From contig JAUJPP010000005.1 of the NCBI GenBank assembly GCA_030562195.1, positions 4,398,826 to 4,462,825 of the forward strand: a DNA stretch of 64,000 nucleotides. The letters are read 5' to 3'. Below, piece by piece: positions 36,896-50,900 of this stretch (positions within the stretch are counted from its first letter, which is position 1; each line of letters starts with the position of its first letter). This stretch comes from Nipponacmea schrenckii (taxonomy: Eukaryota; Mollusca; Gastropoda; Lottiidae). Below the pieces are notes generated by a model. That model had not been told where the DNA came from and ran no database searches. It saw only the letters and a list, made by a program, of their open reading frames with translations. Position numbers and translations under genes: made by a program.

Positions 36896-39800
36896 GTAAG
36901 TGTTTGACTCTGATCCTTTGATTATGTTCCAGGAGCTGCATTGATTCAGCTGCAGTCGCAAAATAGAGTAGGCTAATACAGCTGTCCTAGCAAAATTTCA
37001 CTGATTGCTCACAACATTGTGTTGCCCCATCTTCATTAGCCCACAAGGTGCAGAAGAGTGGGACACTATTCTGCGCCTTGTAAAGTACTGATTTTATTAA
37101 GGTACATAAGAAATGTTTGTTATATTGTCATGGTCCCTTATGAATACTTAGATGGTACTCAGGTTAACTTTGTCCAAATAATTGTTGAATTTCTTTAATA
37201 ATAATAATAAACTCTTTATTTTACATGGGTCAGAATTAGGCCCAATACACAAGGACATGGTCCTGTCTCACATTCAGGCCATGGGGCAATACAAAAACAA
37301 AACAAAAAGAAAAAAATCGAAAATACATAATATCTCAATATACAATTCGTCTAAAATACTAAAAATACACAAGTACATGTTTATCAAATGGACAGATCTA
37401 TGTTCCGGCGATCAAGTACATGACCACGAAATAAATATACAATACTGCACATACAATTTGTTTAAAAATACACAAGTACATGTGTATTAAATGGACAGAT
37501 TTTCAACCTACAATTTGTGGACCTTTTCAGAAATAGAAGAATTTAGGAAAGACTGCTAATAATAATTCTGCTTATTTCAGGGCATGCACAGAAGACCTAC
37601 AAGACCAGTCGTACCAGGGAGAGCACCCAGAGGACCTCGCCCACCTCCTCGGGGACCTTACAGGGGCCCACCATACAGGGGCCCTCCTAACAGAGGTCCA
37701 CCTTATGAAGGTCCGCCCTACAGGGGCCCACCTTACAGAGGTCCTCCTTATGAAGGTCTTCCATACAGAGGTCCACCTTATGAAGGTCCACCTGACTGGC
37801 AAGGCTACGCTAGAAGACCTATATATCCACCTGAGGCAAGACCCTACAGTTCTAACGGCAGACCGGCTGTCCGACTCGGCCCTGATGGCCGAGCTATTTC
37901 TCCATTGATGCAAGTCCCACTAAGTGAGTTTGGAGGAATGTGGGATGACAACAATAACAGACCCAAAGACGATCCAAGTCCAGTGAAGAATTACCACATA
38001 ACCGTAGACAGTGTGCCTAGCCCACGTTCTGGGAGTATTTCTAGAAAGGTAACAAACCAACCTTTAGGGGAACCTAATGATGATCGACGAAGAAATCCAA
38101 ATCTGGTAAGTCTTTTGTTTCAATTGACCAAACCTTGTTGTTGTTCATTCACTAAAATTCCATTTTCCAAACTTGCTTTCCTGATGAAGGGTTGTATATC
38201 TAGAACTCTAGTTAATGTCCTCTTGGCAAAATTTGTGCTTATAATAATGTGGAAATTCATTATTTTTGAAAATAGATTTTGAAATATCAATATATTTTGT
38301 TCCAGGGGGCCCCAAATGACAAGAAATTTGGAAGTAGTTTTGAAAAACCTCCAAGATTTCAGAAGAAGGAAGAAAACTTGTCACTAAAACCAGTTGCAGG
38401 TAGATTTTTTTACATTTTAGAAATTTCTATTTTTTCATTTTCAACTAAATATTTTTGGCAATTTCTTATGTTTTCTTTTTCAACCAAATAGGTTTGGAAT
38501 TTTCTCATGTTTTATTTTCCAACCAAATAGGTTTGGAAATTTCTCATGTTTTATTTTGCAACCAAATAAGTTTGGAAATTTCTCATGTTTTATTTTCCGA
38601 CCAAATAGGTTTGGAATTTTTGCTTTTTTTCCCTTCTTCAACATGACATTAATGGCTTACTTTTATAACCTTATCTTTAAGCTTTTAACCTTGGCTTTAA
38701 GCTTAATTAATACCTTCTTTATAAAATCATTTGCTTAAATATCAGTTTTCTTATAACCTTTCTAGTGTTCAAAACTTTGGGCAATTTGCTTTTCACCGTT
38801 TCTACTTACTGACTGTGGTTCCTCACAATATCTAAATAATGACAATACTAAAAATTGGTCTTAGATAAAACACACAAATGAATCTTCTTGTCAAATTTCC
38901 TGAAATTAAAGAACCTGATAAATTTAAAGTAACTGTGCCACACAAATTACTGTCATGTTAAAGGGATTGTTATAAGGGCTGTTTATTTAAAAAATCACAA
39001 CTGGCCATTTGACATTGCAAATGCAAGAAAATTTTCATAAAAAATATCCACAAGATCAAAATTGCTGCCGGTCATTTTGAAGCTTCTGTCAGACATGACT
39101 GGTAAATACAGATAAATCAACAGCCCTGCATCTTATTATTGTTGATAGTTATTGTTATTTTTAGTTGTTAATCCTAACACAATGGAAAACTGGGATTCAC
39201 CAGAGAAACTTCCCGTTCAGACCACGCAAATTGAAACAGACTTCTCATGTAAGGCTTACTTCCCTTTATTACGCATGCATATAAAATGCCCTGTGTGCTG
39301 AATACCCCCTGTGTATCCCTAAATTTGAAATTCATAATTTTGTAAACTGTAATGAAAAGAAAAATATGGAATAAAAGTTGAAAAAAAAAACCAAATTTAA
39401 AATATAGATTGATAAAGATTACTAATATGTATAGCAATAGAAGCATAGTGCATAGGAGTGAAGGCATATGGCATTTTACACCCTCCAGATACTGTATAGC
39501 TACTTTACTTCCTCATTTAAAATGGTAGTTTTATAAGGTAGCCAACAGTCTTGCTGTCTTTTCTGCTTATACTATCTCTTTAAAGAGACACTTTTCTACC
39601 ATGTTTAACTTTAGCATATAAATCTTGTATTTGGGACCTGGATAATAGATAAAAAGGATGTCACATGACTTGTGTACAGTGAAAGTCACCAGAATTAAAA
39701 GAAAAGTAGACTTGTTTCAGTTTCAATATATGTTTCTTATCTCTTTCTCAGAAAATAAATTAGTATAAATTTTCTTGTAAATTTCCAAGAAAGCCTCTTT

Positions 39801-42800
39801 TTATTTGGGGCTTAAAATTGGATAAGTAAATAGTTCTTTAAATTTGAAGGGATAATATAAAGTTGAAATTGATTGGAGCATGGCTATGGAACCCAAAAGT
39901 AATTTTAAATTTTTTTTTATCTGTTTAAAATTATTAAAACTGAAAACAAGTTGCTTTGAATACACTTTGCGATTACTTACAGAAAAATTACTAATTAAAA
40001 TAAGATCAAAATTTTGTTGTTTTTTTATTATTTATTATTTCATTTATTACTTCAGTTAAAGTCCAGACGACAGGGCTCTTGTTAACCTTTTGACCCAACA
40101 GGTTTTAACCAATCAAATTTCTGCCCTCTGCAGTTCTGTTACGCAAACAAAGGTGTATATCATGCATCAAATATAAGGACAAAATTATTATCATTATTTG
40201 ATGATGTTTACGGAGCCCTCTCTTTAGACTGCAACTAAAATGACTAAATTAAAAAAAAAAAATAATAAGAAAAAAAAAAATTTGGTCTTATTTTTAATTA
40301 TACTGTTATTAAAAATATTTATATTTTTATTTATTTATTTTATTTATTTATTTTTTATTTTTTTCAAATGTTTAAAATTTTTATTTTATTTTTTTTTTTA
40401 TTATTTAATAATTTTTTTTTATTTATTTGTTTGTTTTTATTTATTTATTTATTTTTTTTTTTTATTTATTTGTTATTGAAATTTTGTATTTATTTATTTT
40501 TAATTGATTTTTTAATTTTTGTAGCTGATTCATCTGATGGCTGTGAATATTTAGTCCTTTTGGAGGATTTTTCTGTCCACCATCAGATAGAGGTTAACAT
40601 TGAAACAAAAGAAACCAAACTTGCAGCAGTAACTGGTTATCTTGGAATCGTCAGCATGCAGGGCAAAAACATTGACAGTGTTGGTAAGTGCTCTTTAACA
40701 ATTGATAAGGACATAGGATAATAGCATTGTCCCTGAAAAAGGATTCCCTCATTACACACTCCTTGGCATTGAAGAAAAGTAAAGTAAAGTGTCAAGTAAT
40801 ATCCTAGCAGATGTCAAGTATTTGCCTAGCAGATGTCAAGTATTTGCCTAGCAGATGACCAGATGTCAAGTTATTTGCTAGCAGATGTCAAGTATTAACC
40901 TAACAGATGTCAAGTATTTCCCTACCAGATGTCAAGTATTTCCCTAACAGATGTAAAGTATTAACATAGTATTTATCAAGATTAATTAAAGATGTTGTTG
41001 ATATTTTAGAAATATTTGAGACTGAGCTAGCAGCCAGGGAACAAGCAGCTAAAAATGCCTGTAAGGAGTTCAATATCACAAAAGGCAAGTAGAAAAACAG
41101 TTGGAAAGTTTGTCTGAGATTTAGCTCAAAAAGTTTTAGTTTCACTATATATATAACTTTCATGTGAACTGGCCTGGATCAAAATTTGTGAGCTCTCTAT
41201 TCATTGTAGATCTCCTATCAGACTTTGCTTACAAACAGAGCTGGTAATTCAACATCCAAACATTGTGGATCCTCTAAATCAAACTTGCTGTATAAAACTC
41301 TGGTAAGCTTGTAAATGACATGACTGTGTCTCTGATAGAGCTTAGAAGACTTAAGGGCTTTATTTTTACCTTTTCTTCAGATAACGTATATGAAGCAAGG
41401 TCAGAAGCACCATCTAATTCAGTTCCTGGTGCAGTTCCTGATAGCTCCTCCAAAGTTCCTGCAGAAATTAAACAGAAAATAATCAAGGTAGACATGATTG
41501 ATTTAATTGTCAAATAATTTTAGTACAATAGTCACTTGAATGTCAGAATAAACCTGACATTCAATTGATCAATTACATGACTAGTTCAATGGTTTCCCTT
41601 GTTGAATGTCAGTTTTGTATCAAATGCCAGCTCAATCATCATGGAATGTCAGCCTAATTTTCAAATCTGTCTCTGTTAGATATTAGAGGAAGTAACAGAG
41701 AGAGGAATGTGGGGTGCCAGATTCAAAGTAATATATACAGAGAAGTTTGGACCACCACCAGACAATCTGATGGAGATGGTAGAACAGTGCACTGATATTG
41801 CAAGAGTTGAAATGTAAGTTTACCTCATTGCCCACACCTTTGAGTTAGATCAATTGCCTTTGTTTATATCTTGGGAGTATGTGATTGTAAGTCTTTTAAA
41901 TCAGTGATCAAATGTCTTGGAGAGATGTTTAAACAAAACCAGCCGGTAGACTGGATCCTCATTATTGCTGTTGACCCAGCTGTAAATGGATATAGATCAT
42001 CTGGTAAAGATCAATAACAAGAGGTTTGGCAACCACCAGCTGGTAGACAGGATCTTCCTTTTTCCAGCTACCCAGCTGTTTGACCGTGGACCAGCTGGTA
42101 GAAGGATCCTCATTATTGTAGTAGACCCAGCTGTAAATGGGTATAGATAATCCAGGATGTAGACCTGGCTGTAAATGGATATTGGATCATCTGGTAAAGA
42201 TCAATACCAAAAGGTTTGACAACCACCAGCTGGTAGACAGGATCCATTTTAAATCAGTTGTATATTATATATAATCAGCTGGAACAAAATTTGCTTATTT
42301 CTTCTTACATTCATAACATTACTTGTTTTGTGCAACTTTGAATGTCCAATAAACTTCCACTTTTCAGAATGCATGAAAGATATCTTATATATCCACTTAA
42401 ACATGAAAAACAACAAGAACCAGAACCCAAACCCCAGTCAGTGCCAGTCCAAAAACCAATCCAAAACACTGTCACACAACCAGCCACCCAACTGAAATCC
42501 TATTCAGCACGTACTATTATAAAACAAACAGTAGCCTCAGCTGGCAATTCCTTACCCCCAATGGTCAACCCCTTTTTGGTAAGTTTTTTAAATTTTTCTT
42601 CTAGGTCGGGATTTAATAAGCTTCTATGTCTTTTTTTGTAGTTCTTCTTCTTCACTTGATCCTTGGATCTTCTTCTGTAGTTCTTCTATGTTTGATCCTC
42701 GAATCTTCTTCTGTAGTTCTTCTTCTGTGTCCTTGAATCTTCTGTAGCTCTTCTATGTATGTTAAGGATGAGATGCCATTTTTAATCCCTTAGTTCAAAT

Positions 42801-44686
42801 AAATGAAATGATTTGGATATTATTATTTTTCAGGGAACTGTGATACCACCAGCTCCAGAGATGACTATTGGGTAAGATTTCTTCATTCATTCTTTTTATT
42901 TCTTCATTTACTTTCTCTCTATTCCAACATTGTAACAGATTTGATGGTTGATTTATTTAAGAAATTATTATGGGTTATTCCTTTATTCATTCTTTCATTC
43001 ATTCAATCAATCATTCATTCATCATTCATTCAATCTTTCATTCATTCAATCTTCATTCAATCATTCATTCAATCATTCTTTCAATCATTCATTCATTCAA
43101 TCATTCATTCAATCATTCTTTCATTCATTCCAGCACGGACCACATAGTCTATGTGACCTATGCTACATCTGTAACAGAATTTTGTATACAATTAGAGACA
43201 AGCTGCTGCGATGAAATAAATGAAGTGCTGCAAAAAGTCTGCAAGGTAGGCACATTCTTTTGTACAACCTTGGCATTGAATGAAACTTGACTGAAAATTG
43301 GAAAGATTCTGTGAAAAAGAAGCATTAATATTGATTTTGTGAATAAGCTACCGTGGCAATAATTCCCTTTTAGAAATTCCAAGATGGCGCCTTATGAATC
43401 CTAGAAGAGTAGGATATATACCTTCAATTCCTTTAGAAAGCATCAATGAATTGGACTTAGTAACTTTGCATTTGCCAGTCAGAAAGAAATACATCTTTTT
43501 TGGACACAAGTCCTGTTTCTTTCTATTGTTAATGAAGAAAGTTCCCAATGCCTTGTATTTTTTCTCTCAGAAATTACCGAAACCAGATCCAAAATATGTA
43601 GAGAAGGATATTTACTGTTCTGCTCTGTACAGTCAGGATGATCAATGGTACAGAGCTAAAGTCATGTCTGATATTGTGGACAGGGTAAGCTTCTTCTTCT
43701 TCTAGTTGAAGGTGGTGGTGAATGACTAGTAGTTAATGTCCTTACCAGCTAGTGCTGATATCAAAGACTGTCTTAGTTGAAGACCCCCATGACACCCTTC
43801 TAGGACCCCAGGATATACTAGCGCTACTGTCAGTCCACTTCAAGCAAGTTGTTTGATTGGTCAGCATTAATTATGCTGCTTAACTCCACTTAAGTAAGAA
43901 TGTCTTTAGATCGTGGATGAGAAGTACATACATATATTGATATCTAGAAATCTGTAAAATAATGATTATGATTATTGGGCATTATTTATGATGCTGAACC
44001 CAATTAAAAATGTCATATCCTAAGATCATGGGTAGAGTAGTATAGACGGCAGGGAAATTATTCCAAATATCAAGAGCTACTTTTTATCAAATAAAATTTT
44101 TCTCTCCAGAAGTTAGAAGTACGATTCGTAGATTATGGTAATATCGAAACTGTTTCGTTGGACAATATCAGGCAGCTGCCACCAAAAGTGGTTGATATGC
44201 CAGAACAAGCTATAGTCTGTTCTTTATATGGTATCAAACCTCCAGTAAGTACTTATTTGAAACAGACTATAATATATTCCCTTTACATGGGCAGGCAACA
44301 CCTTCAAGAAACTGAGGCCCTCTTTTGCTGTTTCTTAACAGTTGGTAATCCAGAAAGAGTAGTCTTATGCTGTTCTTGGCAAAATTTACCTTACTGCACA
44401 CTGCATGGCTTGCACATCTACATTGCCTCAGAGCAGATAAACAGATGGTAAAAGTCTATTCATTTATTTTTCAATCCATGTTCTCTTACAGCAAGGTGGT
44501 ACCCAGTGGAGTAAGGAATCCTTACAGATATTTTCTGAATTTGTGCAAGATCAGGCCTTGATAGCACAACCAGTTATTAGTCAAGGTATGATATCTAATA
44601 TATTTACCTCATGTAGACACCAAGACATTGGATCTGCTAAGTTGTGAAACGTGTGGTCCTTCTCATGAGGCAATATTGTATGATTT

Positions 44687-44780
<94 letters not shown>

Positions 44781-44877
44781 TTTTATTTTATTTTTTTTTT
44801 TTTTTATTTTAATTTATTTTATTTTAATTTATTTTAATTTTTTAATTTATTTTAAATTTATTTTAATTTATTTATTT

Positions 44878-44920
<43 letters not shown>

Positions 44921-47900
44921 TTCTGTCTAGATGGTATTTATGATGTCCACCTCTATCGTGTAGAAGATAAAGGAAAGTCCCTCAATAAGATATTACTGGA
45001 CCAGGGAGAAGCTGTAGCATTGTCATCACCTCCACAAAGATCTCCTGATGAACCAGGTAATTATCCATAAAGTTCTTCAGTAGACACATCGTGATCTATG
45101 TTTGATTTTTCTTCAGTTTTTGTATTGTGGAAATTTCTAAAAGAGCTGACATTGATCTAGTAGAATAAATCTCAAGATCAAAATTACAAAAGAACAACTT
45201 GAGTTTTCGATTTACATCTTCAAGATGTCCATACTTCATTTTTGTATTAGGTGCTCCTTAAAGGGGCACAGGCTTGATTTGTTTCGGACAATCATCCGAC
45301 AGCCTCAAACACATGAAATCTTTTGTTTAGCTAATCAGACATAGTCTACAGAGCTTACCTTTGAAATTTGAGCCTTCAAATCCATGGGTATACATATTTA
45401 TCCGTGTTTGAAAATCATAATGTCTTAAGATATTATGAACGTCCCGCCATATTGGAAAATCAAAGAGTTATAAATAGACTACTGCGCAGGCCCACACTGA
45501 TACAACAAAAAGAAAGTACATGTAATAACAATTGTAGATTTTGTCAACAGGACACACAATTTTCAGACTGACTGAAGACCAGCCGCGTACAGCACGGAAA
45601 AAAAATAAAAAGTGAAATTTTTGAGGTACATTTCAAGGTATTTTGCGATTTTCTTAGAGCTTGAGTATTTCTGAGGACTGTTTAAATGTAACAAAGGCCC
45701 GAAACGACCACTAAAAATCAAGATTGTGCCCCTTTAAGGGTGATCAAGCCATGCTACTGAGACCCAGTTTCCAATGTACTGTCACTTGCTATTTTCAGAG
45801 TTGCTAGATATCCCAGATGATAAGTTTTTAGATTTATATGTCTCATATCTTAGTCCCATTACTGGTGTAATGGTTCGTCTAGTTGGTGAACAGTATTCTG
45901 TAAGTCTATAAGAGTTACTTCCCTTATTATGGGTCTGCTTAGCCTTGTTGTATAGGCCTATTATTTATATGATTCAATATATCAATATCATTTATGCACA
46001 TGATCAAGAGTTGTTGTCCTTGATTTCCTCGCGATTATTTAATGGAATCAATGTGGTCAAAATGTGCATTGGTCATAAAGAGTTATTGCCCTTGATTTCA
46101 GGATAAATTAGAAGAGCTGGAAACAGAACTAGAAAATTTCTACAAGATCTCTCCTTTTAACCACGTTATAACAGTTGGTATGGTCTGTGTGATCACACTG
46201 GAGACCTTGTACCATCGTGTCAAAGTATTATCTATTGAAGGGGACAAGGTAAGCTGGGGGTTATATGGGGTATATTTCAGCCAGATGTACAATCTATTTT
46301 GTACCTGAGTACAGTATATCGATGTGGTTTATTTTGTAACCTGTATTTTTGTTATATTTTAGGCTGAATGTTATTTTTTGGATCATGGCGATACTGAATT
46401 GATATTGAAAGAAGTTTTAAAACCAATTGATGTGGATTTAAATAAGAAACTTCCTTACCAAGTAAGTCAAATTATTTGTCACCAATATAATAATATTATA
46501 AACCAAGAAACAATATTATAGATATACTACTTCTCTTTAATTTAAGCAACGTTTCAATTCACATACAGCAATCTTTATCAAGTTATACAATAATAGATAT
46601 AGTAACTTTAGATAAATAAGACCACTATTATAGATATACTACTTCTCTTTAATTTAAGCAATGTTTCAATTCACATACAGGAATCTTTATCAAGTTATAC
46701 AATAATAGATATAGTAACTTTAGATAAATAAGACCACTATTATAGATATACTACTTCTCCTTAATTTAAGCAATGTTTCAATTCACATACAGGAATCTTT
46801 ATCAAGTTATACAATAATAGATATAGTAACTTTAGATAAATAAGACCACTATTATAGATATACTACTTCTCTTTAATTTAACAAGTTTCAATTCACATAC
46901 AGGAATTTTATCAAGAATACAATAATAGATATAGTAACTTTAGATAAATAAGACCACTATTATAGATATACTACTTCTCTTTAATTTAAGCAACGTTTCA
47001 ATTCACATACAGAATCTTTATCAAGTTATACAATAATAGATATAGTAACTTTAGATAAATAAGACCACTATTATAGATATACTACTTCTCTTTAATTTAA
47101 GCAATGTTTCAATTCACATACAGAATCTTTATCAAGTAATACAATAATAGATATAGTAACTTTAGATAAATAAGACCACTATTATAGATATACTACTTCT
47201 CTTTAATTTAACCAACGTTTCAATTCACATACAGGAATCTTTATCAAGTAATACAATAATAGATATAGTAACTTTAGATAAATAAGACCACTATTATAGA
47301 TATACTACTTCTCTTTAATTTAACCAACGTTTCAATTCACATACAGGAATCTTTATCAAGTTATACAATAATAGATATAGTAACTTTAGATAAATAAGAC
47401 CACTATTATAGATATACTACTTCTCTTTAATTTAACCAACGTTTCAATTCACATACAGGAATCTTTATCAAGTAATACAATAATAGATATAGTAACTTTA
47501 GATAAATAAGACCACTATTATAGATATACTACTTCTCTTTAATTTAACCAACGTTTCAATTCACATACAGAAATCTTTATCAAGCAATAATGATAAAGAA
47601 CAAGAAACATAATATAATAAAACTTTAAAATTGTCATAATTCTTTTCACTTGGGAAAATATTTTTATTGGTTTGGGCATCCTTAGAAGAATGTTCATTGT
47701 ATATTGTTATTGTCCTTTCCAGGCTGTAATGGTGGATTTGTATGGCTTAGAAAATAACCTTATTGATCCAACTACATTTGAACAGTTATTTCAACTGGCT
47801 GTGGGTAAAATCCGAGTAGCAGAGGTGGTATCAAGGTAAGGTGTTTCTAGTTATCTTAGGTTCACAGTAAAGGAGCCTTTCTACCAGCTGGTCCTTGAAC

Positions 47901-50900
47901 AAACTTCTTGGTATTGATCTTTGGATTATCTGAACCATTACAACTGGGAGGAATGGAATTATGAGGACCCTTTCTACCAGATGGTCTCTTGGCATTGACC
48001 TTTCTTGGACAACCTTTACAATTTACAACTGGGAGGACTGGAATTATGAGGATCCTTTCTACCATTGACCTTTCCTGGACAACCTGTACCCATTTACAGC
48101 TGGGTGGACTGTTAGTTTGGATCTGCATGCTGAATAATGTGGATATTTTGCCACAAACTGTAGACATGCAAGAACAGTTTGATATTGGCAAATTTCCCTC
48201 ATTGCACACTGTAAGCCTTTATATTATAGTTTAATTCTCAATTTCAGAGATAATAATCTAACTGTAGTTCTTTATGACACTGATGGTGAGGAAGACGTCA
48301 ACATCAACGAACAGATCGCAAAGATTCTCATTTCTGAAGGCAAAACGATAGATTTGAACATATTCTTGTGCAATATTGGACCCAGCAACTCGAGTGACAC
48401 TCAAAGTGTGGGAAGCAATGACTCAGGATCCATCCACTCCCGAACAGACATTCCCCAAAACATTGTGACTCCTTTCGAACCAAAGCAACAGAGTGAGTTG
48501 GCTTCAGAAGCTTTGAGCTCTGTGGAAGCCATCTTCGATAGCATGTCCTTAACTAAAAACACTTTAGAGACAGCTAGTCTTCCGTCCTGCGATTTCCAAC
48601 AGTGCTAAGTCATCAAGTTCTAGTATTTATACCTGGGATAAACCTGAAAACCGGACGTCCACGCCCACAAATGAAGCATCAAAAACACCCACTGTGATAA
48701 CCAGCATCCCCTCAGCACCATCAAATGCTACAGTGATGCCACCCTATGTAGAAATCCCTGCCGTGGGCGAAATGCTCCCTATTTATGTTTTGTGGGTGTC
48801 TGATCCGACAAATTTTGTGGTGAGTCTAATTACCTTAATGTACCCCAAGTCCTCTTAAACTATCCCAAGTTTTCCCAAATTATCAAAAGTCCTCCCAAAC
48901 TACTATAGTATAGAATATGATGCTTTCAATATAGGAAGAAAGGACCAGCATTTATATGGCACCCCAAGGTGCTGTAGGCTCTTTAATCAACTCTCAAAAG
49001 GTTAGAAGTTGTGGTAATTTTGCTAGAATTTCTCTTTAAGAATTCCTTGAATTTGACAATATATGGCTTTGTCTTTTGGTTGGGATGTAAGATGGGAAGC
49101 TCCATTTCATTTCTTCCTTTCAGTGTTACTCGTTATAACATTAGAAGTGGAGCTTACTGATAACTCAATGATATATGAAGACTTCTGAAGTATTTCAATG
49201 TGGAACCAAGTGTATCCAAAATTATTGTACACAATTGGTGTTAGTTTTCAAGTGAATAGACCAGTCTCAACACAGGTTACATCTGTTAATTTAATGTTTT
49301 AGTTTATTTAAAGAAGTTATTGAATAAGATTGGACATACTATTGTCAATGTGTTGTAATAAGTAAGAAGTAGTCTCCATTATCTTAGTTTTCCATTAAAT
49401 AATGTCATTTTTTATTGTTTATAAACATATAGAAGTACGGACAAGTTACATTGATTACATTATAGTTTGAGTGATGATACATACTGTAGGTCGGTACAAT
49501 ATTGTGGGGCTGGTACATATGTTATCTTAAATGTATTGGAGAAGTGAGTGTTTTACATCATGGGCATATATCTTATGTGTGGTCGACATTATTTGTTTGG
49601 GTGTCTGGTACATTATTTGTTTGAGTTCTTGTACATTATTTGTTTGAGTGTCTGGTACATTATTTGTTTGAGTTTCTTGTACATTATTTGTTTGATGACA
49701 TATGAGTCTTGTACATTATTTTTTATTTTTATAGTTTGAGTTTCTTGTACATTATTTGTTTGAGTGTCTTGTACATTATTTGTTTGAGTGTCTGTACATT
49801 ATTTGTTTGAGTGTCTGGTACATTATTTGTTTGAGTGTCTGGTACATTATTTGTTTGAATGTCTGTACATTATTTGTTTGAGTGTCTGTACATTATTTGT
49901 TTGAGTGTCTTGTACATTATTTGTTTGAGTGTCTTGTACATTATTTGTTTGAGTGTCTTGTACATTATTTGTTTGAGTGTATCGTACATTATGGTAGCTG
50001 CATACAGGATCAGGATTGGTTTGTCCAGTATGTTTGTTTCTATTTACAGCTCAGTGCATATATGGCAGATTATGGAGAATACACCATTTTAACAGCTGAG
50101 GACCTTCAACCTCTACCCAGAAAGTTCTGTACTCTTCCTTTTACAGCTTTTAAAGGCAAGCTTCATGGTAAGTGCTTTGTGAGATGGGTCTCTATTCCTG
50201 AAACTCCCTTTATGCAAAGGGATTTATGCTTGGTTGTAGAACAACCTCATGGATTATCTTGGTATTTGCTTTGACTGACTGCAAAGAGCTTTGAGTGGTG
50301 CTCTTGAGAGACTGCATGATTAGATAGATAGTTCTTAACTATGTTGACTCTCTAAAAGGAGCTTCAATTGGTGTTCTTAAAGATGCACAAGCATCACAAA
50401 TCAGTGGTCCCTTAACTTTGCTGATGCTCTGAAAGGAAAACCCAGCCATAATCTCAGTGGAAGAGTAGCTTTTGGTACTCCAGAAGATTGAGCTTCTTCA
50501 AAGGGATTCAAGTTGGAAATGATGCAGTAGATTTCATTACTAGAAGAGACAATCCAAAATTATCTTTTTTTCATTTTGTCAGATTTAAAATGGTGTCATG
50601 ATAGAGGTTGGTCGTCTGTTCCCAATGTGCACTGTTCAGAAATATTGTGTTTTATAATGCACCTTTTTGTGATTATGCCTTGGATTTTTCTTAAGACTTG
50701 ACTAATGAGAAATGACTAAACAAAGTTTTGTTCTGGTTGTGGACACACATTTTGATGATTATGCACTTTTTCCTAATTGCCAATTGAGTTTGCTTTCGCC
50801 CTTGTTCTGTTCTAATTAGACTAATGGAATGAGGCTATTCCATGCAGTATGCAATGAGAGAAATTATTTAGGATAAGTTTGATTTCCATATTTTCTCAAT

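Noticed and set aside
37572..37913. 113-codon frame opposite exon 3
   Set aside because: Shadow of the PYRGP repeat on the other strand.
40240..40520. Phe/Leu/Ile-rich membrane-like frame
   Set aside because: Product of the TTTA/T low-complexity tract before exon 6.
49548..50007. Repeat frames rich in Cys, Leu, Ile and Tyr
   Set aside because: Translation of the 24-bp minisatellite in intron 21; only 50008-50167 is exon.
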